The notes under the pieces were generated by a model. It saw only the letters and a list, made by a program, of their open reading frames with translations, did no database searches and was not told where the DNA came from. A program made the position numbers and the translations under genes. 64,000 nucleotides of DNA from an uncultured Bacteroidota bacterium (GTDB taxonomy: Bacteria > Bacteroidota > Bacteroidia > Flavobacteriales > Flavobacteriaceae). Below, in pieces: positions 19,568-27,251 of the stretch. The stretch covers positions 44,787-108,786 of the forward strand of contig CABXUL010000002.1 in NCBI GenBank assembly GCA_902515395.1, in the 5' to 3' direction. Positions within the stretch are counted from its first letter, which is position 1; each line of letters opens with the position of its first letter.

Positions 19568-19575
19568 TTAAACTA

Positions 19576-22446
19576 ATGAGTTATAATTATATCAATATTA
19601 TTGGAAAAATGGTAAGATTAAATTCACTTATTTTAATTTTCTTTTTAATGCTTCATCAAAAAGCGATCGCATCAAATAATGGGCCTACAGGGATTATCGA
19701 TAAAGACGAAATTAGTAGTATAAAAAAAAATAATGAAAGGCTTTACTCTGATAACGCCAATGAAATAGCTGTTCAAAATAGTACAATTTTTCATTATGAT
19801 TTTTCGGACCTTGATTCATATAATCGGGAAACTACTTCAGAAAGTAATAAAACTATTAATGATTTGTCAGGAAACAATAATTATGGGACAGTAAGGAATA
19901 TTTCAAAGGTATATTTTGATTCTGAACAAAATGCAATGTTTTTTAATGGAAAAAATGATGAAGATGCAACTGGAATTTCAATCAATAATCTAAACTATGT
20001 TTCTGGTTCATCTGATCAGTTGGAAAGTTTCACAATACAAGCAAGAATTAAAGCCAAATCAGAAGTGACTAATCATCCAAGTGATGAAAGAATCATATTA
20101 TCCTTTGATAGAAGCGCTGTTTTCAGACTTTCAATAGGTTCTGACGCAGAGAGTGGTGTTGAGGGAAAAATGGTTTTTGGATTTACTAATGAGGATGGAT
20201 CACTAACTTCCTATAATCCCAACCAATCAATTGATCTAAGGGATGATCAGTGGCATGATATAGCTGTTCAATTTAAATCAAATACCGAAAATGGAATAAA
20301 ATTTTTTATAGATGGAGATTTGATTTACTCTGACCCAAATTCATATAAGCCAATCGGGGGTCAGGTAGAGAATGAGACTCCTAGGTATGGTAATATTGGA
20401 AATGGGAGTGAGATGACAAGTGCAACTGGAACTACGAATCCAGATAATATATTTTTCGGATGGATTCAGAGTATGAAATTTTCAAGTATTCTTGAGATTG
20501 ATTCTGATAATGATGGAATTATAAACTCTGATGATATTTGTCCAGATACTCTACAAAATGAAAATGCAGATGCTCAGGGTTGTGGAGAGTCCCAAGTTGA
20601 TTCAGATCAAGATGGAGTTCCTGATGTAAATGACGATTGTCCAAATACTTTACAAAATGAAAATGCTGATAATAAAGGATGTGGGGAATCCCAAATTGAT
20701 TCAGATTCCGACGGAACACCTGATGTAATTGATAATTGTTCTGACACTCCTAATCCTAATCAAGAGGATCATGATGAGGATGGTATTGGTGATGTTTGTG
20801 ATGCTGATCCAAAAATAGTTTTTTCGACATCTATTATTAGTGAAGACGCGGAAATTGGAACCCTTGCAGGATCAGTTGAGGTAACAAGTCCAAATGGCTC
20901 TGAAATTACCTCTATAGATTTTGAAGGTTTCGGATTTTTAGCCTTAGAAAATATTTATGAAATTAGACTTATAGATAGTTTAGACTTTGAAGAAAAGGAA
21001 ATATACCCTTTTACAATCACTGCTAAAACTGAGTTCGGTGAAACAATTATCGAGGGAGGTGTTGAGGTTGAAGATATTCCAAATAAGTCGTTCACCGCAA
21101 ATTATTCTGTGGCAATTTTTGATACACCTGATATATTGAATTCAGATGCTGCAAGATCCGATGAAAGGTATCATAATCCATTTAACAGAGGCGTTGGTAA
21201 ATGGAAGATAAGAAAAAAGATTAGTGGTGGTGCTGATGCTCATTTGTTTGCTATTAAGAGTGACCCCCCTGAAACTAGGAGATCAGACGATGAAAGCGAG
21301 GGTTATCTTGCTTTTATTAATCCTCCTGATTTTAATAATCCACAAGACCATAATCAAGATAATATTTATGAGGTAGAAGTAACATTTATTAATCTTGATG
21401 ATGGAGCTGTTGAGGTGCCTGTCCCTGTGACACAATTCCAACTGCAAGTCCCTGAAGGTGCAACTAGTATACTTGAGCTTCAATCCAGGCCTGCACTACC
21501 AGATGACGATACCGATGGTGACGGTGTTCCTGATATTATTGACAACAGCCCTGTGGTATTTAACCCAGATCAGGCAGATGAAGATGGTGACGGTGTTGGT
21601 GATGTCTCTGATGATTCTGACCATGATGGGGTTTGGAATCCTGAGGATGAATGTCCTGAGACTCCCCTTGGCGTGAAAGTCGATGCATTTGGTTGTGAAA
21701 TATTCTATCTACCCTCTGATAATTTCAATGTATATAAAACTGAAAGGTGTGTTGATAATCATTCCATTGGAATAGAATTTGAAAATATATCCCATTCCTA
21801 TACTATTAATATCTCTGGTGCTATGGATTACTCTGAGATTTTTAGTGAAAAACAGTGGATTATTACCAACCTATCCAGTGGACAATACAATATCTGCCTT
21901 GGTGTCGATGGAATAAATAGTAATGAGTTTGAAAGGTGTTTCGAGATTAGGCTTAATGACCCCACTCCTCTTTCGGTATATACTAACGATACAGATTTAA
22001 CTGCTTTGGCGGATGATACCCTTGATTCGGTTAATTTTGAAATGGCTGGCGGATCAGTTTACAATATCGAGCATAATGGCATAACAACACAGACCTCCCG
22101 ATCCAGTCACTCCTTGGCCCTTAGAAAAGGTCTAAACACTGTTAGGATAACTACTGATCAAGAATGTCAAGGTGTTTTCGAAAAACAATATTTCAACTCT
22201 GAAACCATTGCCTACACACCAAATCCTTTTGAAGATGAATTGCTAATTTACGTAGGTGGGCAGGATGAAAATATTTTAGTTGAAATATTTACTACAGCTG
22301 GAAAACTCATTAGTTCTGATTATTATAAGCTCAATGAGTCTGATAGAAATATTTCAGTAAATACTTCTAATTATAAAATGGGAAGTTATTTATTCAAGGT
22401 TAATGCAAATACGGTGAAAAAATCTTTTATGGCTATAAAAAAATAA
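19576..22446 (+). CDS. T9SS-secreted surface protein with LamG and TSP3 repeats (paralogue of the giant protein)
   Basis: A protein of about 956 residues. ATG 19576 or the later ATG 19609 (MVRLNSLILIFFLMLHQ) are the plausible starts; the frame also extends to a TTG at 19564. After the signal peptide come a LamG-like domain (FHYDFSDLD, LESFTIQARI, DDQWHDIAVQF), three to four thrombospondin type 3 calcium repeats (from about 20497, e.g. DSDNDGIINSDDICPDT), a cadherin-like segment, and the C-terminal part shared with the giant protein, ending in the same T9SS type A sorting domain. It lacks the BspA arrays. An identical lipoprotein gene follows after 4 bp. The likely role is surface adhesion. 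Confidence 0.88.
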   Translation: MSYNYINIIGKMVRLNSLILIFFLMLHQKAIASNNGPTGIIDKDEISSIKKNNERLYSDNANEIAVQNSTIFHYDFSDLDSYNRETTSESNKTINDLSGNNNYGTVRNISKVYFDSEQNAMFFNGKNDEDATGISINNLNYVSGSSDQLESFTIQARIKAKSEVTNHPSDERIILSFDRSAVFRLSIGSDAESGVEGKMVFGFTNEDGSLTSYNPNQSIDLRDDQWHDIAVQFKSNTENGIKFFIDGDLIYSDPNSYKPIGGQVENETPRYGNIGNGSEMTSATGTTNPDNIFFGWIQSMKFSSILEIDSDNDGIINSDDICPDTLQNENADAQGCGESQVDSDQDGVPDVNDDCPNTLQNENADNKGCGESQIDSDSDGTPDVIDNCSDTPNPNQEDHDEDGIGDVCDADPKIVFSTSIISEDAEIGTLAGSVEVTSPNGSEITSIDFEGFGFLALENIYEIRLIDSLDFEEKEIYPFTITAKTEFGETIIEGGVEVEDIPNKSFTANYSVAIFDTPDILNSDAARSDERYHNPFNRGVGKWKIRKKISGGADAHLFAIKSDPPETRRSDDESEGYLAFINPPDFNNPQDHNQDNIYEVEVTFINLDDGAVEVPVPVTQFQLQVPEGATSILELQSRPALPDDDTDGDGVPDIIDNSPVVFNPDQADEDGDGVGDVSDDSDHDGVWNPEDECPETPLGVKVDAFGCEIFYLPSDNFNVYKTERCVDNHSIGIEFENISHSYTINISGAMDYSEIFSEKQWIITNLSSGQYNICLGVDGINSNEFERCFEIRLNDPTPLSVYTNDTDLTALADDTLDSVNFEMAGGSVYNIEHNGITTQTSRSSHSLALRKGLNTVRITTDQECQGVFEKQYFNSETIAYTPNPFEDELLIYVGGQDENILVEIFTTAGKLISSDYYKLNESDRNISVNTSNYKMGSYLFKVNANTVKKSFMAIKK

Positions 22447-23147
22447 CAACATGAAATATCTTCTTTACTTGACGGTTTTTTGTTTGTTGGCTTGTTCATC
22501 AAATGATGAAACAGTAGCTTTATCTGACCTTTACCCTGGGTCTTTTAACTTAGAATATCCTGAAAATGAACAAGCTTGTCTTGACGGAAGTGTTTTGAAT
22601 GATTTACAAAGTAAAGTCAATCTTAGATGGACCTCTAGTAAAAATTCATCAAAGTACCAGATAAGTATTAAAAACCTAAATGATAATAGCAATTTGATAT
22701 TCGAGAGTAACTCCAACAGTCAAGAAGTTATTTTAAAGCACGGAGAACCCTATGCATGGAAAGTTACCGCTGAAGTACCTGAAAGTAGTTCCTCTTTAAC
22801 TAGTAAAGAATGGCGTTTTTATTTGGCTGGTTTAGGAGAGGTAAATTATGCCCCTTTCCCGCCAGAGTTAATCTCACCAAGACCTTCAGCTAAGGTGAAT
22901 TTAAACTCAAATGATCAAGTGTTACTGAACTGGTCCTGTTCCGATCCTGATGGCGACATTAAAGGCTATAAAGTATATCTGGACTCAACAGATGGATCTA
23001 ACCTTATTGCAAGTTTCGATGAAACTAAAAATCAGGTGTTAATTGCCGTTGGCGCGAAAGCTGAAACAAATTACTTTTGGAAAGTAATAGCTTACGATAA
23101 TCAAGGAAATACCGCCTCTTCTGGGGTGTATTCTTTTAGTACTAATT
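21166..23147 (+). repeat. Tandem duplicated segment, copy 2
   Basis: The partner of 17584-19565 at a 3582-bp offset. The identical stretch is 22009-23147. Identity ends one base inside the lipoprotein stop codon (TGA in copy 1, TAA in copy 2). Confidence 0.92.
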
Positions 23148-23149
23148 AA
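22451..23149 (+). CDS. FN3-like surface lipoprotein, copy 2
   Basis: A 232-residue lipoprotein whose amino-acid sequence is identical to the product of 18869-19567; the coding DNA is also identical except for the stop codon. The lipobox (LLAC, C15) and the two FN3-like segments are the same. It follows the second secreted protein by 4 bp. Perfect identity, including synonymous sites, points to very recent duplication or continuing gene conversion; an assembly artefact in the repeat is also possible. Confidence 0.85.
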   Translation: MKYLLYLTVFCLLACSSNDETVALSDLYPGSFNLEYPENEQACLDGSVLNDLQSKVNLRWTSSKNSSKYQISIKNLNDNSNLIFESNSNSQEVILKHGEPYAWKVTAEVPESSSSLTSKEWRFYLAGLGEVNYAPFPPELISPRPSAKVNLNSNDQVLLNWSCSDPDGDIKGYKVYLDSTDGSNLIASFDETKNQVLIAVGAKAETNYFWKVIAYDNQGNTASSGVYSFSTN

Positions 23150-23166
23150 ACATTGTATAAACATAT

Positions 23167-24006
23167 ATGATGCAGGAGATTATAAATTATTTTGAAGGTA
23201 TACCGAGTCTACATCGCAGTTTCATCCTTGTAGGAGGGATTACATTATTTTGGCTACTAGAGGGGATTTTTCCATTATTTAAATTTGATTATAAGAAATG
23301 GCGGCATGCAATACCTAATATTTTTTTCACTTTAACTACAGTTTTAATTAACTTCTTTCTTGCGTTTATATTACTTAAAACATCAGATTGGACTATTGCC
23401 AACGATTTCGGAGTTTTACATTGGATTCCAGAAACACAGCTCTGGGTGGAGGTATTGTTAGGGGTAGTTTTTTTAGACTTTATAGGCGCATATTTACCTC
23501 ATTATGTTGAGCATCAAATTAAACCGCTTTGGATGATCCATCTAGTTCATCATAGTGATCATAAGGTAGACACCACAACTGCAAACAGACACCATCCACT
23601 TGAGAGTATCGTTCGTTTTAGTTTTACCTTAATAGGGGTTTTCTTATTAGGGACTTCGATTGGAATTATAATGTTATATCAAGCTCTATCTGTGATTTCC
23701 TCCCAATTCAATCACGCAAACATAAAACTTCCAAAGAAAATTGATCTTTGGATTAGCTATTTGCTAGTATCTCCTGATATGCATAAAACTCACCATCACT
23801 TCAGATTACCCTACACTGACAAAAATTATGGTAATATTTTTTCTATTTGGGATAGGTTATTCGGAACATTTGCAACATTTGACCGAGATAAAATCGTTTA
23901 TGGAGTTGATGTATTTCCAAATGAGAAAAAAAATAATAAAATCGGAAGTTTATTGAAACAGCCCTTTGAAAAATATCAAAGACCAACTATGACTCAAACA
24001 GACTGA
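23167..24006 (+). CDS. Sterol desaturase/fatty acid hydroxylase family membrane protein
   Basis: A 279-residue integral membrane di-iron oxygenase. Hydrophobic segments near residues 15-35, 50-75 and 95-115 precede the histidine clusters HYVEH, HLVHHSDH, HHPLE and, after further hydrophobic helices, HKTHHH. These clusters bind two irons in this superfamily, which hydroxylates or desaturates lipids. The actual substrate is unknown. ATG 23167 and ATG 23170 are equally possible starts. The 3' end overlaps the convergent hisS gene by 13 bp. Confidence 0.87.
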   Translation: MMQEIINYFEGIPSLHRSFILVGGITLFWLLEGIFPLFKFDYKKWRHAIPNIFFTLTTVLINFFLAFILLKTSDWTIANDFGVLHWIPETQLWVEVLLGVVFLDFIGAYLPHYVEHQIKPLWMIHLVHHSDHKVDTTTANRHHPLESIVRFSFTLIGVFLLGTSIGIIMLYQALSVISSQFNHANIKLPKKIDLWISYLLVSPDMHKTHHHFRLPYTDKNYGNIFSIWDRLFGTFATFDRDKIVYGVDVFPNEKKNNKIGSLLKQPFEKYQRPTMTQTD

Positions 24007-25385
24007 CTTAATTTTTCTACGATTGTGATGATTGACGAAATTGAGTGTTTCGATTGATCTCCCGTTTTCATGTCCTTAACCATAAAAATATCATTTTTTA
24101 TTTCCTCTGGACCAATCATAATAACAAATGGAATTGATCGTTGGTCTGCATAATTCATTTGCTTCTTTAATTTAACATCTTTAGGGTAAAACTCACAGGA
24201 AATTTGTCGATCTCTAATTTCCGATAGCTTTTTAAAAGAAAACTCTGCGTATTTACCTCCAAAATTTAAAAACAAGAAATTTGAATGATTCTGAAGGGCT
24301 TCTGGAAATAAATTTAACTGCTCCAACACTAGGAAAATTCGATCAAAACCAAAAGATATACCAAATCCACTAGTATTTTTCAAACCAAATAGATTTGTAA
24401 GATTGTCATATCTACCTCCACCGCCAATGGAACCCATTCTTATATCCTTGGGTGGAATAACTTCCAAAATAAGACCTGTATAATAATTTAATCCTCTTGC
24501 CAAACTAGAATCAAAATCTAGGGATAAAACATCAAGAGATTTCTCCACTAGTTGCTTATAAACAAATTTTAATTCATCAATACCCTGATTAGAAATATCT
24601 ATACCCGATAAAGCAGATTCGACCTGGGAAAGTTGAGATTTAAAGTCTCCATTTAAAGATAAAAATGGTTTTAGGCGATCGATTGCCTTTTGTTCAAAAC
24701 CTTTTTCTAATAATTCATTAATAACTCCTTTCTCACCTATTTTAGTCAACTTATCCAATGCAACAGTAAAATCAATCAGCTGAGATTTTACACCTATTAA
24801 TTCTGCAATCCCCGCAAGAATTTTTCTATGATTAATCTTTATTTTAACTCCTTTTAAATTTAAATTCGAAAAAACACGGTCATACAAAAGTATTCCCTCT
24901 ACTTCTTGCCATAAAGATGGTTCACCAACAACATCTGCATCACATTGTAAAAACTCCCGAAACCTTCCATTTTGAGGACGGTCAGCACGCCATACATTTT
25001 GAATTTGATATCGTCTGAAAGGAAATTTAATGCCATTTTGATTTTGGGAAACATAACGTGCGAGCGGAACAGTTAGATCATATCTTAATGCTTTTTGAGA
25101 AATGGACTTAGAAAACTTTTGAATATCTCCACTTTCCAATGCTTTAATATCACCCTGCTTAATCTTTTCACCAGAATTTAATATTTTAAAAATAAGACGA
25201 TCGCCTTCCTCACCGTATTTACCAAGTAGTGTCTCTAAGCGTTCGAAAGAAGGAGTTTCTAGGGGTTGAAAGCCAAAGGTTTCAAAAATGGTTATCAAAT
25301 TATCTTTTAAATAATTCCGCTTTGCTAAAATATTAGCTGAAAAGTCTCGAGTTCCCCTGGGTATATTTGGCTTAATTACTGACAT
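23994..25385 (-). CDS. hisS: Histidine--tRNA ligase
   Basis: A 463-residue class II aminoacyl-tRNA synthetase charging tRNA-His. N-terminal PRGTRDFSA is typical. Motif 2 is in VWRADRPQNGRFREFLQCD, the histidine-specific segment in ARGLNYYTGLI, and motif 3 in GFGISFGFDRI; a small anticodon-binding domain closes the protein. It is read on the minus strand, 36 bp downstream of the DUF6495 gene, and converges with the sterol desaturase gene, overlapping it by 13 bp. Confidence 0.97.
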   Translation of the reverse strand: MSVIKPNIPRGTRDFSANILAKRNYLKDNLITIFETFGFQPLETPSFERLETLLGKYGEEGDRLIFKILNSGEKIKQGDIKALESGDIQKFSKSISQKALRYDLTVPLARYVSQNQNGIKFPFRRYQIQNVWRADRPQNGRFREFLQCDADVVGEPSLWQEVEGILLYDRVFSNLNLKGVKIKINHRKILAGIAELIGVKSQLIDFTVALDKLTKIGEKGVINELLEKGFEQKAIDRLKPFLSLNGDFKSQLSQVESALSGIDISNQGIDELKFVYKQLVEKSLDVLSLDFDSSLARGLNYYTGLILEVIPPKDIRMGSIGGGGRYDNLTNLFGLKNTSGFGISFGFDRIFLVLEQLNLFPEALQNHSNFLFLNFGGKYAEFSFKKLSEIRDRQISCEFYPKDVKLKKQMNYADQRSIPFVIMIGPEEIKNDIFMVKDMKTGDQSKHSISSIITIVEKLSQSV

Positions 25386-25421
25386 TGAATATGATGTATA
25401 ACAAAGATGATATAATTCTAT

Positions 25422-25895
25422 TTATTTTGAAAGAAAACTTTTCAAGTCCTCGTATACAATTCCATCTCTAGCCACGGCACCTTTTTTTATAAGTTTAAAA
25501 ATTTCTTTTTTAAAATCTTTCCCAAAATCTCTTGAGGATTCAAAAACACTAACCCTATCATCTTTAATATTTTTAATTAACCAGTTTTTGTGGTGTTCGT
25601 CAAAAAATGAGGGACAATCTTTAGTTTGCTTAATTAAAATTAAATCAATTTTATTATCAAAACATTTGAAAAGAAACAATAGTTGATCATTCCTATGTTC
25701 TAAATATTTAATTTTATGTAGTACATCATTCCAGACTATATCACTAAAGGCATCTAGCTTTTTATTCGTTAATTCTGGATTTTCAGACTTGATATGATCC
25801 CACTTTTTCTTGTCAATTGAATGAGATGCTAAAAACCTTGAAAACTCATTGTGTAATGCTTTAAATTGTTCTTTTGAGAGACGGGCGTATTCCAT
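25422..25895 (-). CDS. DUF6495 family protein
   Basis: A 157-residue cytoplasmic protein with no signal peptide or membrane segment. The N-terminus (MEYARLSKEQFKALHNEFSRF) and the central KYLEHRNDQLLFLFKC resemble the Bacteroidota family DUF6495, whose function is unknown. It sits between rplI and hisS on the same strand, only about 15 bp after the poly-T run of a terminator, so its expression may depend on read-through. The family call is from memory of the pattern. Confidence 0.7.
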   Translation of the reverse strand: MEYARLSKEQFKALHNEFSRFLASHSIDKKKWDHIKSENPELTNKKLDAFSDIVWNDVLHKIKYLEHRNDQLLFLFKCFDNKIDLILIKQTKDCPSFFDEHHKNWLIKNIKDDRVSVFESSRDFGKDFKKEIFKLIKKGAVARDGIVYEDLKSFLSK

Positions 25896-25910
25896 ATAAC
25901 AGATTTTATA

Positions 25911-25936
25911 AAAAAAAACCCACTCAAGGCGGGGTT
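25911..25936 (-). terminator. Rho-independent terminator after rplI
   Basis: On the minus strand, 20 bp past the rplI stop, AACCC pairs with GGGTT around a GC-rich loop and is followed by eight T residues (25911-25918). It ends the rpsF-rpsR-rplI transcript, though its closeness to the next start codon (25895) leaves room for read-through. Confidence 0.65.
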
Positions 25937-25956
25937 ATATTCTGAATAAATTAAAA

Positions 25957-26409
25957 CTACTTTTTCTCTGGAATAACATCAAAAGGATACTGAATAGAAA
26001 CCTCTCGATGCAATCTTATGTTTGCTGTATAACTTCCAATTCTTTTAATTGTTTTACCCGGAATAGAAATCGCATTTTTATCAATGCTGTGGCCTTTGGC
26101 TTCAAATTCCTTCGCTAAATCTAAAGCAGACACAGAACCAAATAGTTTATCACCACTAGATACCTTAGAAGATATTTTAGTTACAATTTCAGATAATTTT
26201 TTTCCCAATGCATTGGCATCACTAATAATTTTCTTCTCCTTAAAAGCTTTTTGTTTTAAATTTTCTGCTAAAACTTTTTTGGCCGATACAGTCGCTAAAA
26301 TTGCTTTTCCTTGGGGAATTAGGAAATTTCTTCCATAGCCATTTTTGACTTTTACTAGGTCATCCTTAAAGCCTAAATTTTCAACGTTTTGTTTCAAAAT
26401 TAATTCCAT
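25957..26409 (-). CDS. rplI: 50S ribosomal protein L9
   Basis: A 150-residue ribosomal protein. MELILKQNVENLGFKDD, then VKNGYGRNFLIPQGKA, is the conserved N-terminal domain, with a long central helix and the C-terminal domain ending YPFDVIPEKK. I prefer the ATG at 26409, which matches the family start; an ATG two codons upstream (26415) is also possible. It is the last gene of the S6-S18-L9 operon. Confidence 0.97.
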   Translation of the reverse strand: MELILKQNVENLGFKDDLVKVKNGYGRNFLIPQGKAILATVSAKKVLAENLKQKAFKEKKIISDANALGKKLSEIVTKISSKVSSGDKLFGSVSALDLAKEFEAKGHSIDKNAISIPGKTIKRIGSYTANIRLHREVSIQYPFDVIPEKK

Positions 26410-26423
26410 GGACATTAATATAT

Positions 26424-26720
26424 TTATTTTAGCAAATCGCCAACATAAGGCATTAAAGCAAGATGACGAGCTCTTTTAACAGCAACTGAAACCTTTCTTT
26501 GATACTTAAGGGAGGTGCCAGTTAGACGTCTAGGTAAAATCTTGCCTTGTTCGTTAACAAATTTTATGAGAAAATCAGGATCTTTGTAATCTACATATTT
26601 TATACCTGAACGCTTAAATCTACAATACTTTTTTTTGATATTAGTGTCAATATTAAGTGGTGTCAAATATCTAATTTGTCCTTCTTTTTTTCCACTAGAT
26701 TGCTCTTCTATTTTTGACAT
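26424..26720 (-). CDS. rpsR: 30S ribosomal protein S18
   Basis: A 98-residue ribosomal protein. It has [19 protein letters not shown], a conserved [17 protein letters not shown] segment and the C-terminal [11 protein letters not shown]. It contacts S6 and 16S rRNA in the platform of the small subunit. It lies 3 bp after rpsF in the usual operon. Confidence 0.97.
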   Translation of the reverse strand: MSKIEEQSSGKKEGQIRYLTPLNIDTNIKKKYCRFKRSGIKYVDYKDPDFLIKFVNEQGKILPRRLTGTSLKYQRKVSVAVKRARHLALMPYVGDLLK

Positions 26721-26723
26721 AAA

Positions 26724-27068
26724 TTATGCTTTAACTTTAGATGAATTTCTTTTCTTTCTCTTATCAGCCCATTCAAGTGCATGAATATCAAGTTTTACAG
26801 TTAAAAAACGCATTACTCTCTCATCTCTTCTAAATTCTATTTCAAGAGAGTTGATTACCTCTGGATCCGATTCAAATTGGAGTAAATGGTAAAATCCACT
26901 ATTCTTGTTTTGAATAGGATATGCAAGCTTTTTTAGTCCCCAATCCTCTTTATGATTTAGTTTAGAATTAGTTGACTTCAAGAAAGACACATATTTTTTT
27001 ACTGCTTCCTCTATCTGTTTGTCGGATAGAACGGGATTTAGAATGAAAACAGCTTCATAATGATTCAT
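26724..27068 (-). CDS. rpsF: 30S ribosomal protein S6
   Basis: A 114-residue ribosomal protein. MNHYEAVFILNPVLSDKQ, then the central WGLKKLAYPIQNKNSGFYHL and the R-R-DERVMRFLTVKLD strand, are typical of S6. It is the first gene of the operon, with a well-formed promoter 20-50 bp upstream of the ATG. Confidence 0.97.
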   Translation of the reverse strand: MNHYEAVFILNPVLSDKQIEEAVKKYVSFLKSTNSKLNHKEDWGLKKLAYPIQNKNSGFYHLLQFESDPEVINSLEIEFRRDERVMRFLTVKLDIHALEWADKRKKRNSSKVKA

Positions 27069-27088
27069 ACTTATTTATTTTAGAATTG

Positions 27089-27120
27089 CAAAAATAATCT
27101 AATATTATATCTAGACCAAA
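27089..27120 (-). promoter_or_regulatory. Bacteroidota sigma-A promoter of the rpsF operon
   Basis: Read on the minus strand: TTTG (27120-27117), a 20-bp spacer, then TATTTTTG (27096-27089), matching the -33/-7 pattern TTTG-N19/20-TAnnTTTG. It lies 20 bp before the rpsF ATG. The rest of the gap up to priA (27121-27251) is AT-rich with nothing I recognise. Confidence 0.72.
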
Positions 27121-27251
27121 ATAATCTTCAATAAATAATTAATATAAAATCATTAACAATTATTTACTTCTACAAAATTAAATCTATTAAAATTAATTTT
27201 ACCAATTGATTGTTTAAAAATGGTTATGATTGAAAATCAGTTTATTATGAA

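Noticed and set aside
27069..27251. Possible small RNA or tRNA between priA and rpsF
   Set aside because: Apart from the promoter, the stretch is AT-rich with no stable fold or tRNA-like arms that I could see.
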